DNA of 64,000 bases from Reticulitermes speratus. Lineage: Eukaryota; Arthropoda; Insecta; Blattodea; Rhinotermitidae. The stretch lies in contig JAJKFL010000003.1 in assembly GCA_021186555.1 (NCBI GenBank), forward strand, positions 41,746,408 to 41,810,407, read 5' to 3'. The notes beneath the pieces were generated by a model that saw only the letters and a program-made list of their open reading frames with translations, did no database searches and was not told where the DNA came from. The translations under genes and the position numbers were made by a program. This document shows positions 33,940-45,449 of the stretch, piece after piece. Position 1 is the first letter of the stretch. Each line of letters starts with the position of its first letter.

Positions 33940-34560
33940 AAGTTGAAGCTCATTACTGTCATTCATTCCGCAGTCTGTCTTAAGACAGTACCGAAGGCTC
34001 CTCCAAAGCGACCTCTCCACACAGTACAATCTAGTTTCCAGTATCCTCTTCTTTCCTTAAGATCATCCAGTAGCTCCTTCCCTCTTCTTCCTTCCTTCTA
34101 TCTTCCCTTCAATAACGTGTTTTAGCAGGCAGTTCCTACGCAAGATGTGACCAATCCAGTTAGCCTTCCTTCTTTCATTGTATGTAGGACATTCCTTCCC
34201 TCTTTGACTCCATGTAATACTCTTTATTTTTCACACGATCGATCTAAATTATCTTCTCCATCCTTCTCCAGCACCGCATTTCAAAACTATGTAAGTATTT
34301 CTGATCTACCTTCCGAAGTGTCCACGTTTCAGCTCCATACAAAGCTATGCTCGAAATGTAGCATTTCACTAGTTTCTTCCTTAAATTTAAGTCCAATTTG
34401 CTGGTGAGAAGATTTTTCTTCATGTTGAATGCTGCTTTTGCTATGACAATCCTGGATTTAATTTTAAATGTGCATTTCTCATCATCTGTTATCATGCTAC
34501 CCAAATAGTTGAATTATTCCACGTTCTCCAGATGGTTTTGATCTACCACGTTTCCATTTT
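33940..34560 (-). pseudogene. LINE family 3 reverse transcriptase C-terminal region, decayed
   Basis: The minus-strand frame 34504-34244 reads GSMITDDEKCTFKIKSRIV, then AKAAFNMKKNLLTSKLDLNL, then KKLVKCYISSIALYGAETW. ITDDGKC..EIKSRI..AKAAF, YGAETWTL and CWRRMEKI are the hallmark C-terminal region of an insect endonuclease-reverse transcriptase LINE family. Upstream, GNVVDQNHLENVE, a stop, then FNYLGSM continues the same protein. Downstream in other frames come NCLLKHVIEGKIEGR, ERRGYWKLD and LRQTAE, the normal C-terminus, ending near 33945. At least one stop and two shifts make it inactive; the 5' part is absent. Confidence 0.8.
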
Positions 34561-34883
34561 AGTTGTCTAAAACTAAGCGAAGAATATCCTTCTTATTTTT
34601 ATCACTATTATGACTGGAAGCAGAAACAAACAAATAAGTGACGATAAAATTTGAAAGAAACAAAACAAAGAAGAAAAAATTAGCTTGGAATAATTATAGC
34701 TCTGAAGTAAGGAAACGTTTATTTGAAACACCAGTATGAAGCCATTCTAGCAAAGTCAGTGGAAGGTCAGTTTTTTATAAGCCTTTATACACACACATAC
34801 ACACACACACACACGTGTTTTTTTAAAAGTGACATATTCAGTCTTCCACATACAAAACACTTATTAAGATGTCATTAACTTCA
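34561..34883. other. Unrecognised sequence with (CA)n
   Basis: Contains a CA-rich microsatellite at about 34789-34815; otherwise nothing is recognised. Confidence 0.45.
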
Positions 34884-35060
34884 ACCAGCTTCACTTTATA
34901 TTCACCGTGCATCTTTGTATAATTGATTATTTCTACCAACAAATGCACTAAGACAAGTTTGTCACTGTTTCTTTATTGAAAGAGTGCCCCAATACGTATT
35001 TCGGCAATTATGTTGCCATCATCAGGGGGTTTTTTAGTGAGTTGTTACATAGACCAATTG
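34884..35060 (-). mobile_element. Hammerhead retroelement end F5 (single orientation)
   Basis: The minus strand carries one intact hammerhead followed by a ~100-bp 3' end containing AGTGCATTTGTTGGTAGAAA and GATGCACGGTGAATATAAAG. The same order of words is found in the left arm of F12 at 62.1 kb. No inverted partner was found downstream, so this may be an ordinary 5'-truncated copy. The right boundary is unknown. Confidence 0.65.
34987..35029 (-). ncRNA. Hammerhead ribozyme, F5
   Basis: Minus strand: stem I CCCC (35029-35026), CUGAUGA (35025-35019), unpaired U, stem II GGCAA/UUGCC with loop CAUAA, GAAA (35002-34999), palindromic stem III AUACGUAU, U17 (34991), GGGG (34990-34987). Every paired element is intact. 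The predicted cleavage triplet AUU is allowed by the NUH rule but is less favourable than GUC or GUA. Confidence 0.8.
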
Positions 35061-36280
35061 GTATATGCTCAACATTTGACACCGTTGTTAAACAAAACAT
35101 TTCCTGTCTAACATAAACCTCACCTGTCAGGATTCACAGTCATTTCTATCTGAGATTCAAAGCAACTATTTAAAGAAAGCCTCAACGAAACAGGGTGTGA
35201 GAGTATTGACTCTATTTGGATCACATTACTCTCCATTGAATATGGCTGGATAAACGGTTAAGAATTTGATGAGTAACTTACTAAATATCAGTTTCTAAAC
35301 AACGCACTAAAAGCTACTCCTTGGTGTTAGTTATACATCAGTTTTTATACAAGCTTTAAAGTCTATAATTATGAACACAGAATTTACTCACAGGTGATAA
35401 TTTAAAATAATGTAAGTTAATGTAAAATAAACAACTTTATATTAATCCCACAGAAACTGGTTCCAGTAATTGATCCGACGTTCGAGTTGTCTTTAATCTG
35501 CTAACAGCACAAGGATTTACATGCATGCATCATAACATCCAATTTAATTGCGTTTAATTTGAAGAGTGGGAAAGCGAAAACTAGCCACATAACACAAGAC
35601 AGTATATGACGTTGTGTGAGTGACAGAAAGAGACAGACAGCACAAAAGACCCCAACCCGACAGCACTATCAGTACAGTAAGTAAGCAACATCACTAACGC
35701 ACCATGCATAGCAAACCAATTTGGTTTAGCAGCGAGAGACAAGGATGGAAATAGAAATTAATTTACAAAATTTTGATACTAAAGCAATATAACCTAGTGT
35801 ATGTGGATAAGGGTAGAGAGTATGGGGAGTGGGTTGGGTACATCCCCTCTCCGAGAGTGCATATAATAAGACACATGTCATGGCACTGCCATTGCTTTTC
35901 GTACACGTTTAGGTTTGATATATTAGTATTTGTACAGTAATGCATCCTGATCGACTGTCCATGTACTTGATGAGATAGCAACGTGTCAAGCGTTATGTAC
36001 TGTGCCAACCAAGCATCATTCTGATCGGGTTTCCGGGTGTGGTTGATCACACGTACACGTAGAAGCTACAAGACCAAGTGCCATGCCTGAACCAGTTTTT
36101 ACATACGTTCTCAACCAGTTACAAAAAAGCAACTATTGTCCTCGTCATGACAGTCCGTCTGACCACAAGAAACACAGCGTCTCCCAACAGGCGGGATTTT
36201 GCTTACTAAGATTTTCGAAAATCTCACTTACGGTAAAGTCGTATCATAATAACATACCCTTTACATGAAGCCAACGTATA
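35061..36280. other. Unrecognised intergenic sequence
   Basis: I see nothing recognisable here. It may include unrecognised 5' parts of F5. Confidence 0.4.
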
Positions 36281-36473
36281 CGGTCGAACTCGGTTATAAC
36301 GTCACGAAAGGGACTGAATATTTTGCGTTGTTATAAATGAGTGTTTTTTAACCGAGCAGTGTAATGTTATGGTTAACATGAGGAATTAATTGGTACCACA
36401 GAATACCTGACGCTATAGACGAGATAAAGCATAAAGCGATGTCGTTATAACCGGGCTCGACTGCATTTATAAT
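36281..36473. mobile_element. TA-flanked MITE copy 1
   Basis: Ends CGGTCGAACTCGGTTATAAC and, as the complement of the right end, CAGTCGAGCCCGGTTATAAC form 20-bp-plus inverted repeats. The left neighbour is TA; the right is CA, probably a mutated TA. Internal words (GGGACTGAATATTTTG, GGAATTAATTGGTACCA) match copy 2 at 47.6 kb in the same order. TA target preference and CAGT-type termini suggest the Tc1/mariner-pogo superfamily. No coding capacity. Confidence 0.75.
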
Positions 36474-37672
36474 ATCTCACCATGAAGAAGCATTACACAG
36501 AGTCAAGGAGGAAAAGATGAAGAGATATGACTCGAGCCAACGCCACAGTCTCCTAATTTAGTGAGAGCAAGACGAAGCTGCTGAATTACAAGCAAGCTAC
36601 GTCCTTAATCCTTACAAATAAAAATACTTGACCGAGAGTTGGTTAGAGCCCTTCATCATTACACTTCACTTTCTCTGAATCACCTAAAACTGCAACCATT
36701 CCAATTTAAAGGCATTTAGTGAGCGTCAGAAGTATGTTTGATAAAAACAGGAGGATAAATATAGTGTTTAATGTAAACTCTTTACGAACACAATAATTAT
36801 GAGTCCAAAGTTCTCAATGTCTTTTATATAAAAACACAATAACATATACCAAAAATAAATACATAACCAACTTTAATCTTTAGCACACAAAACTCAGGAA
36901 TGCGACAACGGCGATTTTAGCAATACGCAGTCCTAAATGGAAATATAGGGCGTCACTTTTGTCGTAACCCTGGCGCATGGCAGCTATTGCGGGACATCCC
37001 GGCGGATGCAGGCTTTCTGTGCAGTAAAGGTAATATGCTGAGGGACAAGACAAAATAGGCATTCTATTACAAATGTGTCTTAAAAATTTAGGGTCTGTGG
37101 GTGTGGGCTGGACTGAAATACCTCACGACAGGCACCAAAGACGGTTTGTTGTGAAGACAGTGTTTAAAGTTTCATAAGAGGCTGCAAATTTGTTGACTCT
37201 CAAATGAGGCAGTTTACTGCGAAATTTTAGGTTCTCACAGCGGTGTTGCTGAAGTCCCCAAAACTTCTGAATAGTTACTCCGTTCAGATTGGCATGTAGC
37301 TACCGCTGTTTCAAAGAAACGCAGTGCTTTAATTTCAGTGTAAAACAGTCAATGAGGAGGGAATATTTGACTGAATAGAAGAAAGGAAAATAAAAAAACA
37401 GAGGACAGAGGAAGGGCGAATATGTGTCTTAGACTGCTTAACGTGAAAAAAATGCACCACGATACTTCCAAACCCCGGTAACTATACACCAGTCTACACG
37501 AAGTAACGACCCAAAAGACGCGAATCTTCAATATTATGCTGCGTGGAGCTAGCAGTATATATTAAAGAGAAGATTCGATTTACGATTCTTCCCTTCATAT
37601 GACGTATTGCACAATATGTAAAACTGGTTACACCTATCTTCCGCTATCCATGTTCCTAAAATTCCTTGTTCC
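36474..37672. other. Mostly unrecognised; relic of an F3-type element near 37.47-37.53 kb
   Basis: The segment 37474-37529 (GGTAACTATACACCAGTC, then ACACGAAGTAACGACCCAAA) aligns word by word with the arm ends of F3 and F6. It is a lone, dead hammerhead-element relic (CAAAC in place of GAAAC). No inverted partner is visible. Confidence 0.4.
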
Positions 37673-37852
37673 GCTGCTCTTCTCTTTTCACTTTTCACTT
37701 CTCGCTTCTCATTTCCCCTGTCCTGTCCCCTCCCCCCGTTCTTCTCCTCTCTTCTTCCCCTTCTATTATTACCTCCACTCTTCTAACCTAGCCCCTCCAT
37801 TCTTTCCTTTCCAGTCTCCTATTCTCTTGTCATCATTAAGACCCACTCATGC
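37673..37852. repeat. Polypyrimidine (CT-rich) tract
   Basis: About 180 bp of C/T-dominated sequence with few purines. The frame covering it (37599-37862) is compositional. Confidence 0.8.
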
Positions 37853-38497
37853 CACGAAATGAGAGGAACAGAGTATCTTATGTTTGTTAACTTATAACAA
37901 ATGTAGAGGGTCAGACTGATACACTTATCGTATGGCTTATGTCGTCGTTCTGCCACAATATAATCAAGCCATTACTGCGCTTTGTACCGAGATGTCTTGC
38001 CTTACCCGCGGCATAAACAAAACCTGAGCCGACACACGAGGAGAGACGGAGCTGTCAATGACAGAAGTATCTTCTGAGATTGGTTTGGAAATTGAATACA
38101 CGGAGGGGCATGATATTTTAAGTTTGGAGCGACTCCAGCGCCAATACTAGGGGACTAGTCTTTAAATATAATTGTTATTGTGTGTTAACAGACATGTGGG
38201 AAATGAAGGGTTTTTGTTAAAACATATTTTGTGGCACAAAACAAAATACCGGATGCTAAAGTTTTTATTTCCCTGTCGGTTTAACAGCGAGATTAAAAGA
38301 GTCAGAGCCACGTGTAAACTACATATACAATATACAATATACATAACCTACAGATAACACAGTGTTTCTATGCGTTAACAATATAGACGTACGAGTATAT
38401 ACAGTACATGACGACGGTAAGACTGTGGGTTACATCAGTCAAAGTTAGCGTAGTTAAATTTGTCGTTTGCTGATATAAATTCATTACAGAAATTATT
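37853..38497. other. Unrecognised intergenic sequence
   Basis: I see nothing recognisable here. Confidence 0.4.
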
Positions 38498-38868
38498 CAC
38501 TAACCAACTAACTAGCACACAGAGCAGAGAAACTCTTGACAACCTAATAGCTGCTCAGCTGTCTAGGATATTTCTCGCATCATATGGAATCCGAAAGTTC
38601 ACCACTGTTTTCACAAGAGGCCTCCAATGGTTTTAGTCCTAAGTCAGTTCAATCCAGTCCACGACATCCCATCCCATTCCTTCAAGATCCATCTTCATTA
38701 GCCTCCTGTCCATGCCTAGAATTTCCACGCGGTCTTCTTTCTTCAGGTTTGCTCACCAAAACCATGCATTTGTCTTTTCCCCATGCCAGCCACGTGACAC
38801 TTCGATCCCATTCCCCTTCATTCTATCGTTCTAATGACATTTGGTGAAGAGTACAAATCATGAAGCTC
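38498..38868 (-). pseudogene. LINE family 1 reverse transcriptase C-terminus and 3' UTR
   Basis: The minus strand reads [46 protein letters not shown] and NSGELS/VNFRIP-like pieces across frames, in the family 1 order. The 3' UTR (AGAGTTTCTCTGCTCTGTG) and a GTTAGTTGGTTAG-type tail follow at the left end. Several frameshifts; 5' truncated. Confidence 0.65.
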
Positions 38869-38963
38869 TTCATTAAGCAATTTTTCACTAATGTCTATTA
38901 CTGGTGACGTACAGTTACTATGGCATTGCCTTACAGTAAATGAATCGAAGGAAATACACGTCA

Positions 38964-39018
38964 CCAGAGCAAAATAAATGAATTAAAAGTCCTAACTTTA
39001 CAATTTATTTTGCTCTGG
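38964..39018. repeat. 16-bp perfect inverted repeat (hairpin)
   Basis: CCAGAGCAAAATAAAT (38964-38979) and its exact complement (39003-39018) surround a 23-base loop. No target duplication or ribozyme core. It could be a short MITE remnant or a chance/foldback structure. Confidence 0.6.
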
Positions 39019-39109
39019 TTCTTTCTATAATGCAATTATACTCAAAACGTACAATTTATAAAATTAGGCAGACACCAATTTAAATTAACACCTGCTACGA
39101 TCCATAGAC

Positions 39110-39380
39110 GCCGATCCCAATGGCCGTGCGGTCTAAGGCGTGGGTCTACGGCCGCTCGCTTACTGGGATTGTGGGTTCGAATCCCGCCTAGGGCATGGAT
39201 GTCTGTCTTTTGTAATTGTTGTGTGTTGTCAGGTAGAGGTCTCTGCGTCGGGCTGATCACTTGTCCAGGGGAGTCCTCCCGAGTGTGGTGTGTCTAAAAA
39301 GTGTGTGATCGTGAAGCCTCGAAAAAAATGAGGCGGCCTAGGCCCCCACGGGGCTGTCGAAGAAGAAGAAGAAAAAGAAT
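39110..39380 (+). mobile_element. SINE family A copy 4
   Basis: GATCCCAATGGCCGTGCGGT starts the tRNA-Leu-like head; the B box GTGGGTTCGAATCCC is intact near 39171-39185. The body passes through GGGCATGGATGTCTGTC and ends GGGCTGTCGAAGAAGAAG. Flanked by GATCCATAGAC (39099-39109) and GATCTATAGAC (39381-39391), one mismatch. It is the most complete copy and useful as the family reference. Confidence 0.9.
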
Positions 39381-39391
39381 GATCTATAGAC

Positions 39392-40252
39392 AACAGGATG
39401 CAGGTAATAGGCATTATATGTAGGCATATTTACTGCAGTAAGAAATATAAAATAACGAAGTAAACTTATGTACTTCGCACAGGAATGAGCGTGCAATAAC
39501 TCAAGCGGAACAAAGGCTAATTGTGCGTTGTACGTTTCATCACCTCAAGTTAGGCTCTATTAGTTGCCTGATGGATGACACTGCTTTAATTAATAAAATG
39601 CGACATGTCCTTGCACAACACATGTATCGCGTAATGTAAACGCGGAGCCATTATTGAGCAATGCGTCATTCGACAGTGCTGCCGCATTACGCCAGTGAAT
39701 ATATTACGAACTACCCTGGGGCCGTAATACTTTTGTCATATGTGAATATAAGTGGATTTTATTTTTAATGAAGCAAAAGATACTAAATGAAAACACTGTC
39801 TTGATAAGCTGTGTCTAATTTTTAAAAAAGGTTTTTTTAGCATTCATATAAAAATAAACCGAAGCTTTTCCTGGTCTTATGTTCACACATCAATGTTCTA
39901 TATTCTAATAAATTTCCCTTTTCATACCTTCCACTTATTTTGATAATTGTAATAACTGTAATACAATTATAAAAATTAAAAAAAACAAGACGGCAAAGGA
40001 TGTGGAAAAAAACTGACGTGGCCGACTTTAACAGAGCATCCAAACAGTTTCCTGAAGGGGCTGAGCAAATTACCGAAACACCGAGTTTATGATAGCCTAA
40101 TTTTGGAGCGAGAATTTACTTTTGGAAATCGCTGGACGGGATTTAGTACCTGTAGATGATTCTTGCTTTTTGCATTGATTTGTCATATCTGTACCATATA
40201 CACAATCCACCAACTTAAAATAACTGATTACTCGCTTTTTTGTTTTAAACGA
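39392..40252. other. Unrecognised intergenic sequence
   Basis: I see nothing recognisable here. Confidence 0.4.
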
Positions 40253-41181
40253 AAAAGTAACGTTCGTGGGTGCATGTGACTCGCTAGTGCCGGTAATTAG
40301 AAGTAACGTTCGTGGGTGAACGTGACTCACTAGTGCCGGTAATTAGAAGTAACGTTCGTGGGTGTAGGTGACTCGCTAGTGCCGGTAATTAGAAGTAACG
40401 TTCGTGGGTGAATGTGACTGACTAGTGCCGGTAATTAGAAGTAACGTTCGTGGGTGAACGTGACTCGCTAGTGCCGGTAATTAGAAGTAACGTTCGTGGG
40501 TGAACGTGACTCGCTAGTGCCGGTAATTAGAAGTAACGTTCGTGTGTGAACGTGACTCGCTAGTGCCGGTAATTAGAAGTAATGTTCGTGGGTGAACGTG
40601 ACTCGCTAATGCCGGTAATTAGAAGTAACGTTCGTGGGTGAACGTGACTCACTAGTGCCGGTAATTAGAAGTAACGTTCGCGGGTGCACGTGACTCGCTA
40701 GTGCCGGTAATTAGAAGTAACGTTCGTGGGTGTAGGTGACTCGCTAGTGCCGGTAATTAGAAGTAACGTTCGTGGGTGAATGTGACTGACTAGTGCCGGT
40801 AATTAGAAGTAACGTTCGTGGGTGAATGTGACTGACTAGTGCCGGTAATTAGAAGTAACGTTCGTGGGTGAACGTGACTCGCTAGTGCCGGTAATTAGAA
40901 GTAACGTTCGTGGGTGAACGTGACTCGCTAGTGCCGGTAATTAGAAGTAATGTTCGTGGGTGAACGTGACTCGCTAATGCCGGTAATTAGAAGTAACGTT
41001 CGTGGGTGAACGTGACTCACTAGTGCCGGTAATTAGAAGTAACGTTCGCGGGTGCACGTGACTCGCTAGTGCCGGTAATTAGAAGTAACGTTCGTGGGTG
41101 AACGTGACTCGCTAGTGCCGGTAATTAGAAGCAACGTTCGTGGGTGCACGTGACTCGCTAGTGCCGGTAATTAGAAGTAAC
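40253..41181. repeat. 46-bp minisatellite, 20 units, with 8-unit higher-order repeat
   Basis: Units start at 40257 and recur exactly every 46 bp to 41131, with a partial unit at the end. The core words are GTAACGTTCGTGGGTGAACG and TGACTCGCTAGTGCCGGTAA. Variant bases define a higher-order pattern: units 3-10 (TAGG, AATG/GAC, AACG, AACG, AACG, ATGTT/AATGCC, CAC, CGCGG) recur as units 11-18, a 368-bp duplicated block. It is not coding in any frame throughout and has no spacers, so it is not CRISPR-like. Confidence 0.95.
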
Positions 41182-42013
41182 CTATACAAACTATCTTAAA
41201 AATAATTTCTAAAATGTAAATATTTGGACTTTTTCTTTGGACGTGACATGGAACAATAAACCTCTTTGTCTACTTGAAATTACATTCTTGTTTCTAAATT
41301 ATTTTGCTTGTCATCATCACCCTACACGCAATCTTACTTTTACAGCCCTTCTAAAACTCAACAACCCCTCTTAGTTGCACCAACTTAAAACTGGGGGTGG
41401 GGTGTAAAAAGAAATTGTCTTTATTTTCGGTCCGTAAACCATCAGCGAGCTTACGAGGAACGCCGTGCACAAATACAGCAAACGACCGTTAAACGGAAGA
41501 CCCTCATCCTAAAATGTACGCCACTTCTTCTTCCAAGCCAGAACTTCAGGCTACCTTGTCTTAAGTTGCAAAAGTGGAGTGTTCTATTATTTAACCATTA
41601 ATTACAGAGTTTGATAAATATTTAGAAAGTGCCAGGTAAGGAAATTAAACGGAAATCTTGTAACACATTGAAACGACAGTGACAGACATACATTCACGTC
41701 CGAAACGCAATTACGGAAAGCGACCAATCAGCGCCCGACTCTGCTGTGTTATGCGACATGCAGTAAGTCTGCTTAAGAACAGTTTAAGTAAAACTTATGT
41801 TCAGAATACGTTATAACAGACCAATATGAATAACAGTAGCACCTTTCCTTAGTGGAACTCAATTGCTCAATATCGTTATATTAAAGGCAAAATCAGATAA
41901 TCATTTCTATCCATTTCGTTTTTTCAACTTACCTCCCTAAGACGTACACCATTCTTTGTTATTCTATGAATTACGTACTGAGCTTGTAGTTGGACGCTAT
42001 CCAGAGATTCCCT
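41182..42013. other. Unrecognised intergenic sequence
   Basis: I see nothing recognisable here. Confidence 0.4.
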
Positions 42014-42028
42014 CCCCCCCCCCCCCCC
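42014..42028. repeat. Homopolymer C run
   Basis: Fifteen consecutive C, seen directly. Confidence 0.9.
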
Positions 42029-42403
42029 AAGAATTACTCATTCTTCACGTCCGTCAACCTAGCCACACGTTTGTCCATTCCCAGCTTCCTGACTCGCAGA
42101 ACCCTAACACACAGCACAATGATCTCTAACTCCCTGCTTGTAGACTTAGGCCTATGTCCAGAAATGCCACCTACTTTAAGCTTCTTAAAATACGTTTCTC
42201 AAAAATTTGCGTTTGACACACTTTTACTTTTGATTCTTCAATGAAAGTAAAATGCCAAGATTCTTACCATAATAATCAGCGTTTTGGGAAAGCGTAGAAG
42301 GTAATAGGAACAATTTTAGAACGCACTAAAACCAGCATTATCATAGCTAATTATTCTAGAATTTCACCCTGAATTTCATTTCTTCCATTAGTGTTGTGAT
42401 ACA
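42029..42403. other. Unrecognised intergenic sequence
   Basis: I see nothing recognisable here. Confidence 0.4.
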
Positions 42404-42412
42404 TACATACAC

Positions 42413-42442
<30 letters not shown>
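42404..42442. repeat. (CATA)/(CA)n microsatellite
   Basis: ACATACATACACACATACAT leads into a run of CA dinucleotides. Confidence 0.9.
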
Positions 42443-42446
<4 letters not shown>

Positions 42447-43699
42447 CATATTTCCAGGGTTATAGAAAATATGTCTGCATCAGCTGACAGAACTCAGGTT
42501 TAAACGTGATGTGACTTTGGTGATGGGAATACAGCTAATTATGCTAAGGCAAAAGACATGTAATGAAATAACATTATAATTGACTATGCGAAGAGTAAAT
42601 GTTTATGTTTACGGAAGGCAACATTATGTAATTAAAGGAAAACATATGTAATATATTTTGAATATATAAATTGTCAAGTGGCGAGCACAATTTTATGCCG
42701 AGCGAGCGGGCTTCATTTCTACGAAGGATATTTCGCGTGTTTCTCAAACTTATTATCACCTGATAATCATTACATAACTTCGTCACCGATAGGGGGTGTT
42801 CTAGCATAAGACATCCTCAAGCACGCATGGCATACACTTTAGTAAATTATTCAAAAGATTAAGTAGGCAAAGAAACCGATAAAAGAAATGGTCTGAAGAA
42901 GACACTGAAAGGAAAGAACAGATAATACTAGTAAAACAACAATCAGAAAAAAACTAATATTTAAGATTAATGCAGAATTTCGCCCCTATTTGTTTAAAAA
43001 CGGGACAACACACTGTGTATCAGACAGGGAGTTAGCCCCTTCTTACAAAACGGGCGATTTATTGACGTAAAACCATGCAACAAATGGCTATAATTTTCTG
43101 TAATAAATTAGTACGAATTTCACTGAATGACAAAATAATTCATTATTTATTGCTACTGGCTACTCACGTATTAACTATACATGTAATGCGATTATAAATC
43201 TACGGAACTCCGTGACACGGACAATTAAAACGCTTAAATAAACAAGTTTCCCAATTACAGGGACTTGAATGGGTAACAAGTAGCACCGTTCCGAATATTA
43301 GACCTGTGTTTAGACTGTTCTCATGTTTAAAGGCTAAGGTTTAACTGGATGATGTTTAAAGATTCAGTTCGTACCGCGCAGTAAACACAATCCGTTTCGG
43401 TTGTAAAAACCAACCAGTTAATTTTGTGTAGAGAAATATTCGCCGGTCATTCCATACACACAATATAATTGCACTCGGTGGGCTGAATGTAGAATTCTTG
43501 AACGCTAAACCAGAAGATACATGAAGTGACCACTAATGTCTAAGCGGTACTTCCGTTCAAGCCTATTTAACACAAATTTGCTCTCTGAATGCAACACCTT
43601 TTCCGACGATATTAGCCTCACGTTAAACCAGCAAACATGATATTCATTCCTATGAAATTCGTGTGTATTTTTTATAAGGTAAAAGCGACAAAACGAGAT
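42443..43699. other. Unrecognised intergenic sequence
   Basis: I see nothing recognisable here. Confidence 0.4.
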
Positions 43700-43900
43700 T
43701 TAAGTTTCTCACAGCGGTAATCGTGAATATCTACGTCCTCCCGGATGTTAAAAAGTGTTGACTGGTAAATAGTTACCGAAGTCACTCTTCTTAAACTGGT
43801 TGATCCTCAAAATGAAGAACTTAGGTTCATTCGAAACGTCGGTAACCATTTCCCAGTCGACACGGCGTAACAACCCACAAGACTTGAAATTTCTAAAAGT
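43700..43900. mobile_element. Foldback hammerhead element F6 (decayed, F3 subfamily)
   Basis: The left word GTGTTGACTGGTAAATAGTT plus ACCGAAGT faces the right word CGTCGGTAACCATTTCCCAG plus TCGACAC as imperfect inverted repeats, and the outer parts (TCCTCCCGGATGTT / AACAACCCACAAGA) also pair. The plus strand keeps TGAAGA..TTCATTCGAAACGTC, a hammerhead relic with a damaged stem II and an AUGAAGA core. Same subfamily as F3 by the CGTCGGTAAC arm sequence. Confidence 0.6.
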
Positions 43901-45161
43901 GAGAAAAACTGGAAACTGGATATCTACGTTTAGAAAGCCATAACAATGAATGGCGGTAGCTGTCTGTCATTTCCGGCAACAGAAGCCTGACAAAGCATTC
44001 TCAGTATACTCAGAGGAAGGATACTTTACATCTGAGGCTATGTAAAAAACGTTGAAAGAAATTAACTTTGCATTCAAGAATTATTGAACGCATAATTCTT
44101 GAAGAAGCAACGGAGAATCTGGGACCCAATACATTGGTAAATCATGCGTTTAATAAAGCAGTTGACATTCATCGCAACGAAAATGTTTATATGGATACAG
44201 TTACTACATTCTAAAACCATCTGACGACATATAACAACTCTCTACTCGTTTATGACAAACAATCAAAACCTGTCAGCAAGCCAGTCTGTGGACCACAGTT
44301 TGATAACAATTAAGAATTCAGAGAGGAATAAGACCAGTCATTGCCATTAAGCTCTTTTCTCCGTCTTCGTTTTCCTCCTTCTCTTAATCACTTTTCCAAA
44401 CTTGTTGATTGCATGAAACAATTTGTGTGACTACGTCCATTTCTCTCCGTTAGTCATATCTGTTTTTATTTCCGTTAACTGTTTGGGGCGTGGTGGGGGG
44501 GTGGGGGGGTGCGTGTGCTGAAAACGCGCAACAGTTTATTCAGAAGTAGGTGCCTGTTGCTTTCGCTCTGTCTCTTCCATCGCAGTTCTGTCCTTTTCCC
44601 TCTCGTATCTTTTTTATTCTTGCAATCTTTCGCTGTAGTACTCCACTCACGAAACAGAGGGCGTTGGCAGTTTTCCAGAGAGAAAGATGGAGTGTAAAAA
44701 CAGACAGGCACTGAGGGTGATTGTTGAAGTGATTCGAACCCGAGATGAAGAATGAGAGAGTAACATAACTAAATACAAGAAAGTAAAAATGTATAGGAAC
44801 GTCAAAATGACACGAAGCATAAGGGAACAGTTGGTTTCAGTGGCGACCGACCGTAAATTAAATTTATTATTCTCTTAGCGAATATGCCCCGCTAAATGTT
44901 TCGGAGGAAGAAAACTTCTGCCGATTTGTATTCACGAGGTTACAGCTTCGTCAGTCCTTAGTGGGTCCTCTTGTGACTGATTTTCCGTGGGTTTTGTTAG
45001 TACCTCCAGCGAAGTGCTGGGATAACACCGTAAAGTGGGTCACGGCTGATTCATTCAAAATTTCTTCCAGTTCGCTACATAACAAGTGCAGCTTCAAAGA
45101 CGTCAAATCAGAGCTACATGACGTAACCACACTTGTGGGCCTGTACATGGAGAATGGCTAC
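43901..45161. other. Unrecognised intergenic sequence
   Basis: Contains a G-rich run at 44489-44509. No gene is recognised. Confidence 0.4.
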
Positions 45162-45175
45162 CCCTGAATATCTTA

Positions 45176-45435
45176 ATTTTTTTTAATGGCTCGACAGCCC
45201 CTTGGGGCCTAGGCCGCCTCATTGTTCGAGGCTTCACGATCACACTTTTTAGACACACGACACTCGGTACGACTCCTCTGGACGAGGGACCAGCTCGTCG
45301 CAGAGACCTCTACCTGACAACACACAACACTCACAACAGACAGACATCCATGCCCCCGGTGGGATTCGAACCCACAATCCCAGCAAGCGAGCGGCAGTAG
45401 ACCCACGCCTTAGACCGCGCGGCCACTGGGATCGG
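45176..45435 (-). mobile_element. SINE family A copy 5
   Basis: Complete copy on the minus strand. The head at the right end (GATCCCAGTGGCCGCGCGGT) has the B box GTGGGTTCGAATCCC; the 3' end at the left includes GGCCTAGGCCCCAAGGGGCT and GTCGAGCC. The direct repeats CCCTGAATATCTTA (45162-45175) and CCCTGTATATCTAT (45436-45449) agree at 12 of 14 positions and are read as the target duplication. Confidence 0.88.
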
Positions 45436-45449
45436 CCCTGTATATCTAT

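Noticed and set aside
40253..41181. CRISPR-like regularly spaced repeats (also 52001-52644)
   Set aside because: The whole unit is repeated head to tail with no unique spacers; these are eukaryotic minisatellites.
44880..44955. Minus-strand CTGACGA and CCGAAAC about 50 bases apart
   Set aside because: No consistent stem II can be drawn between them.
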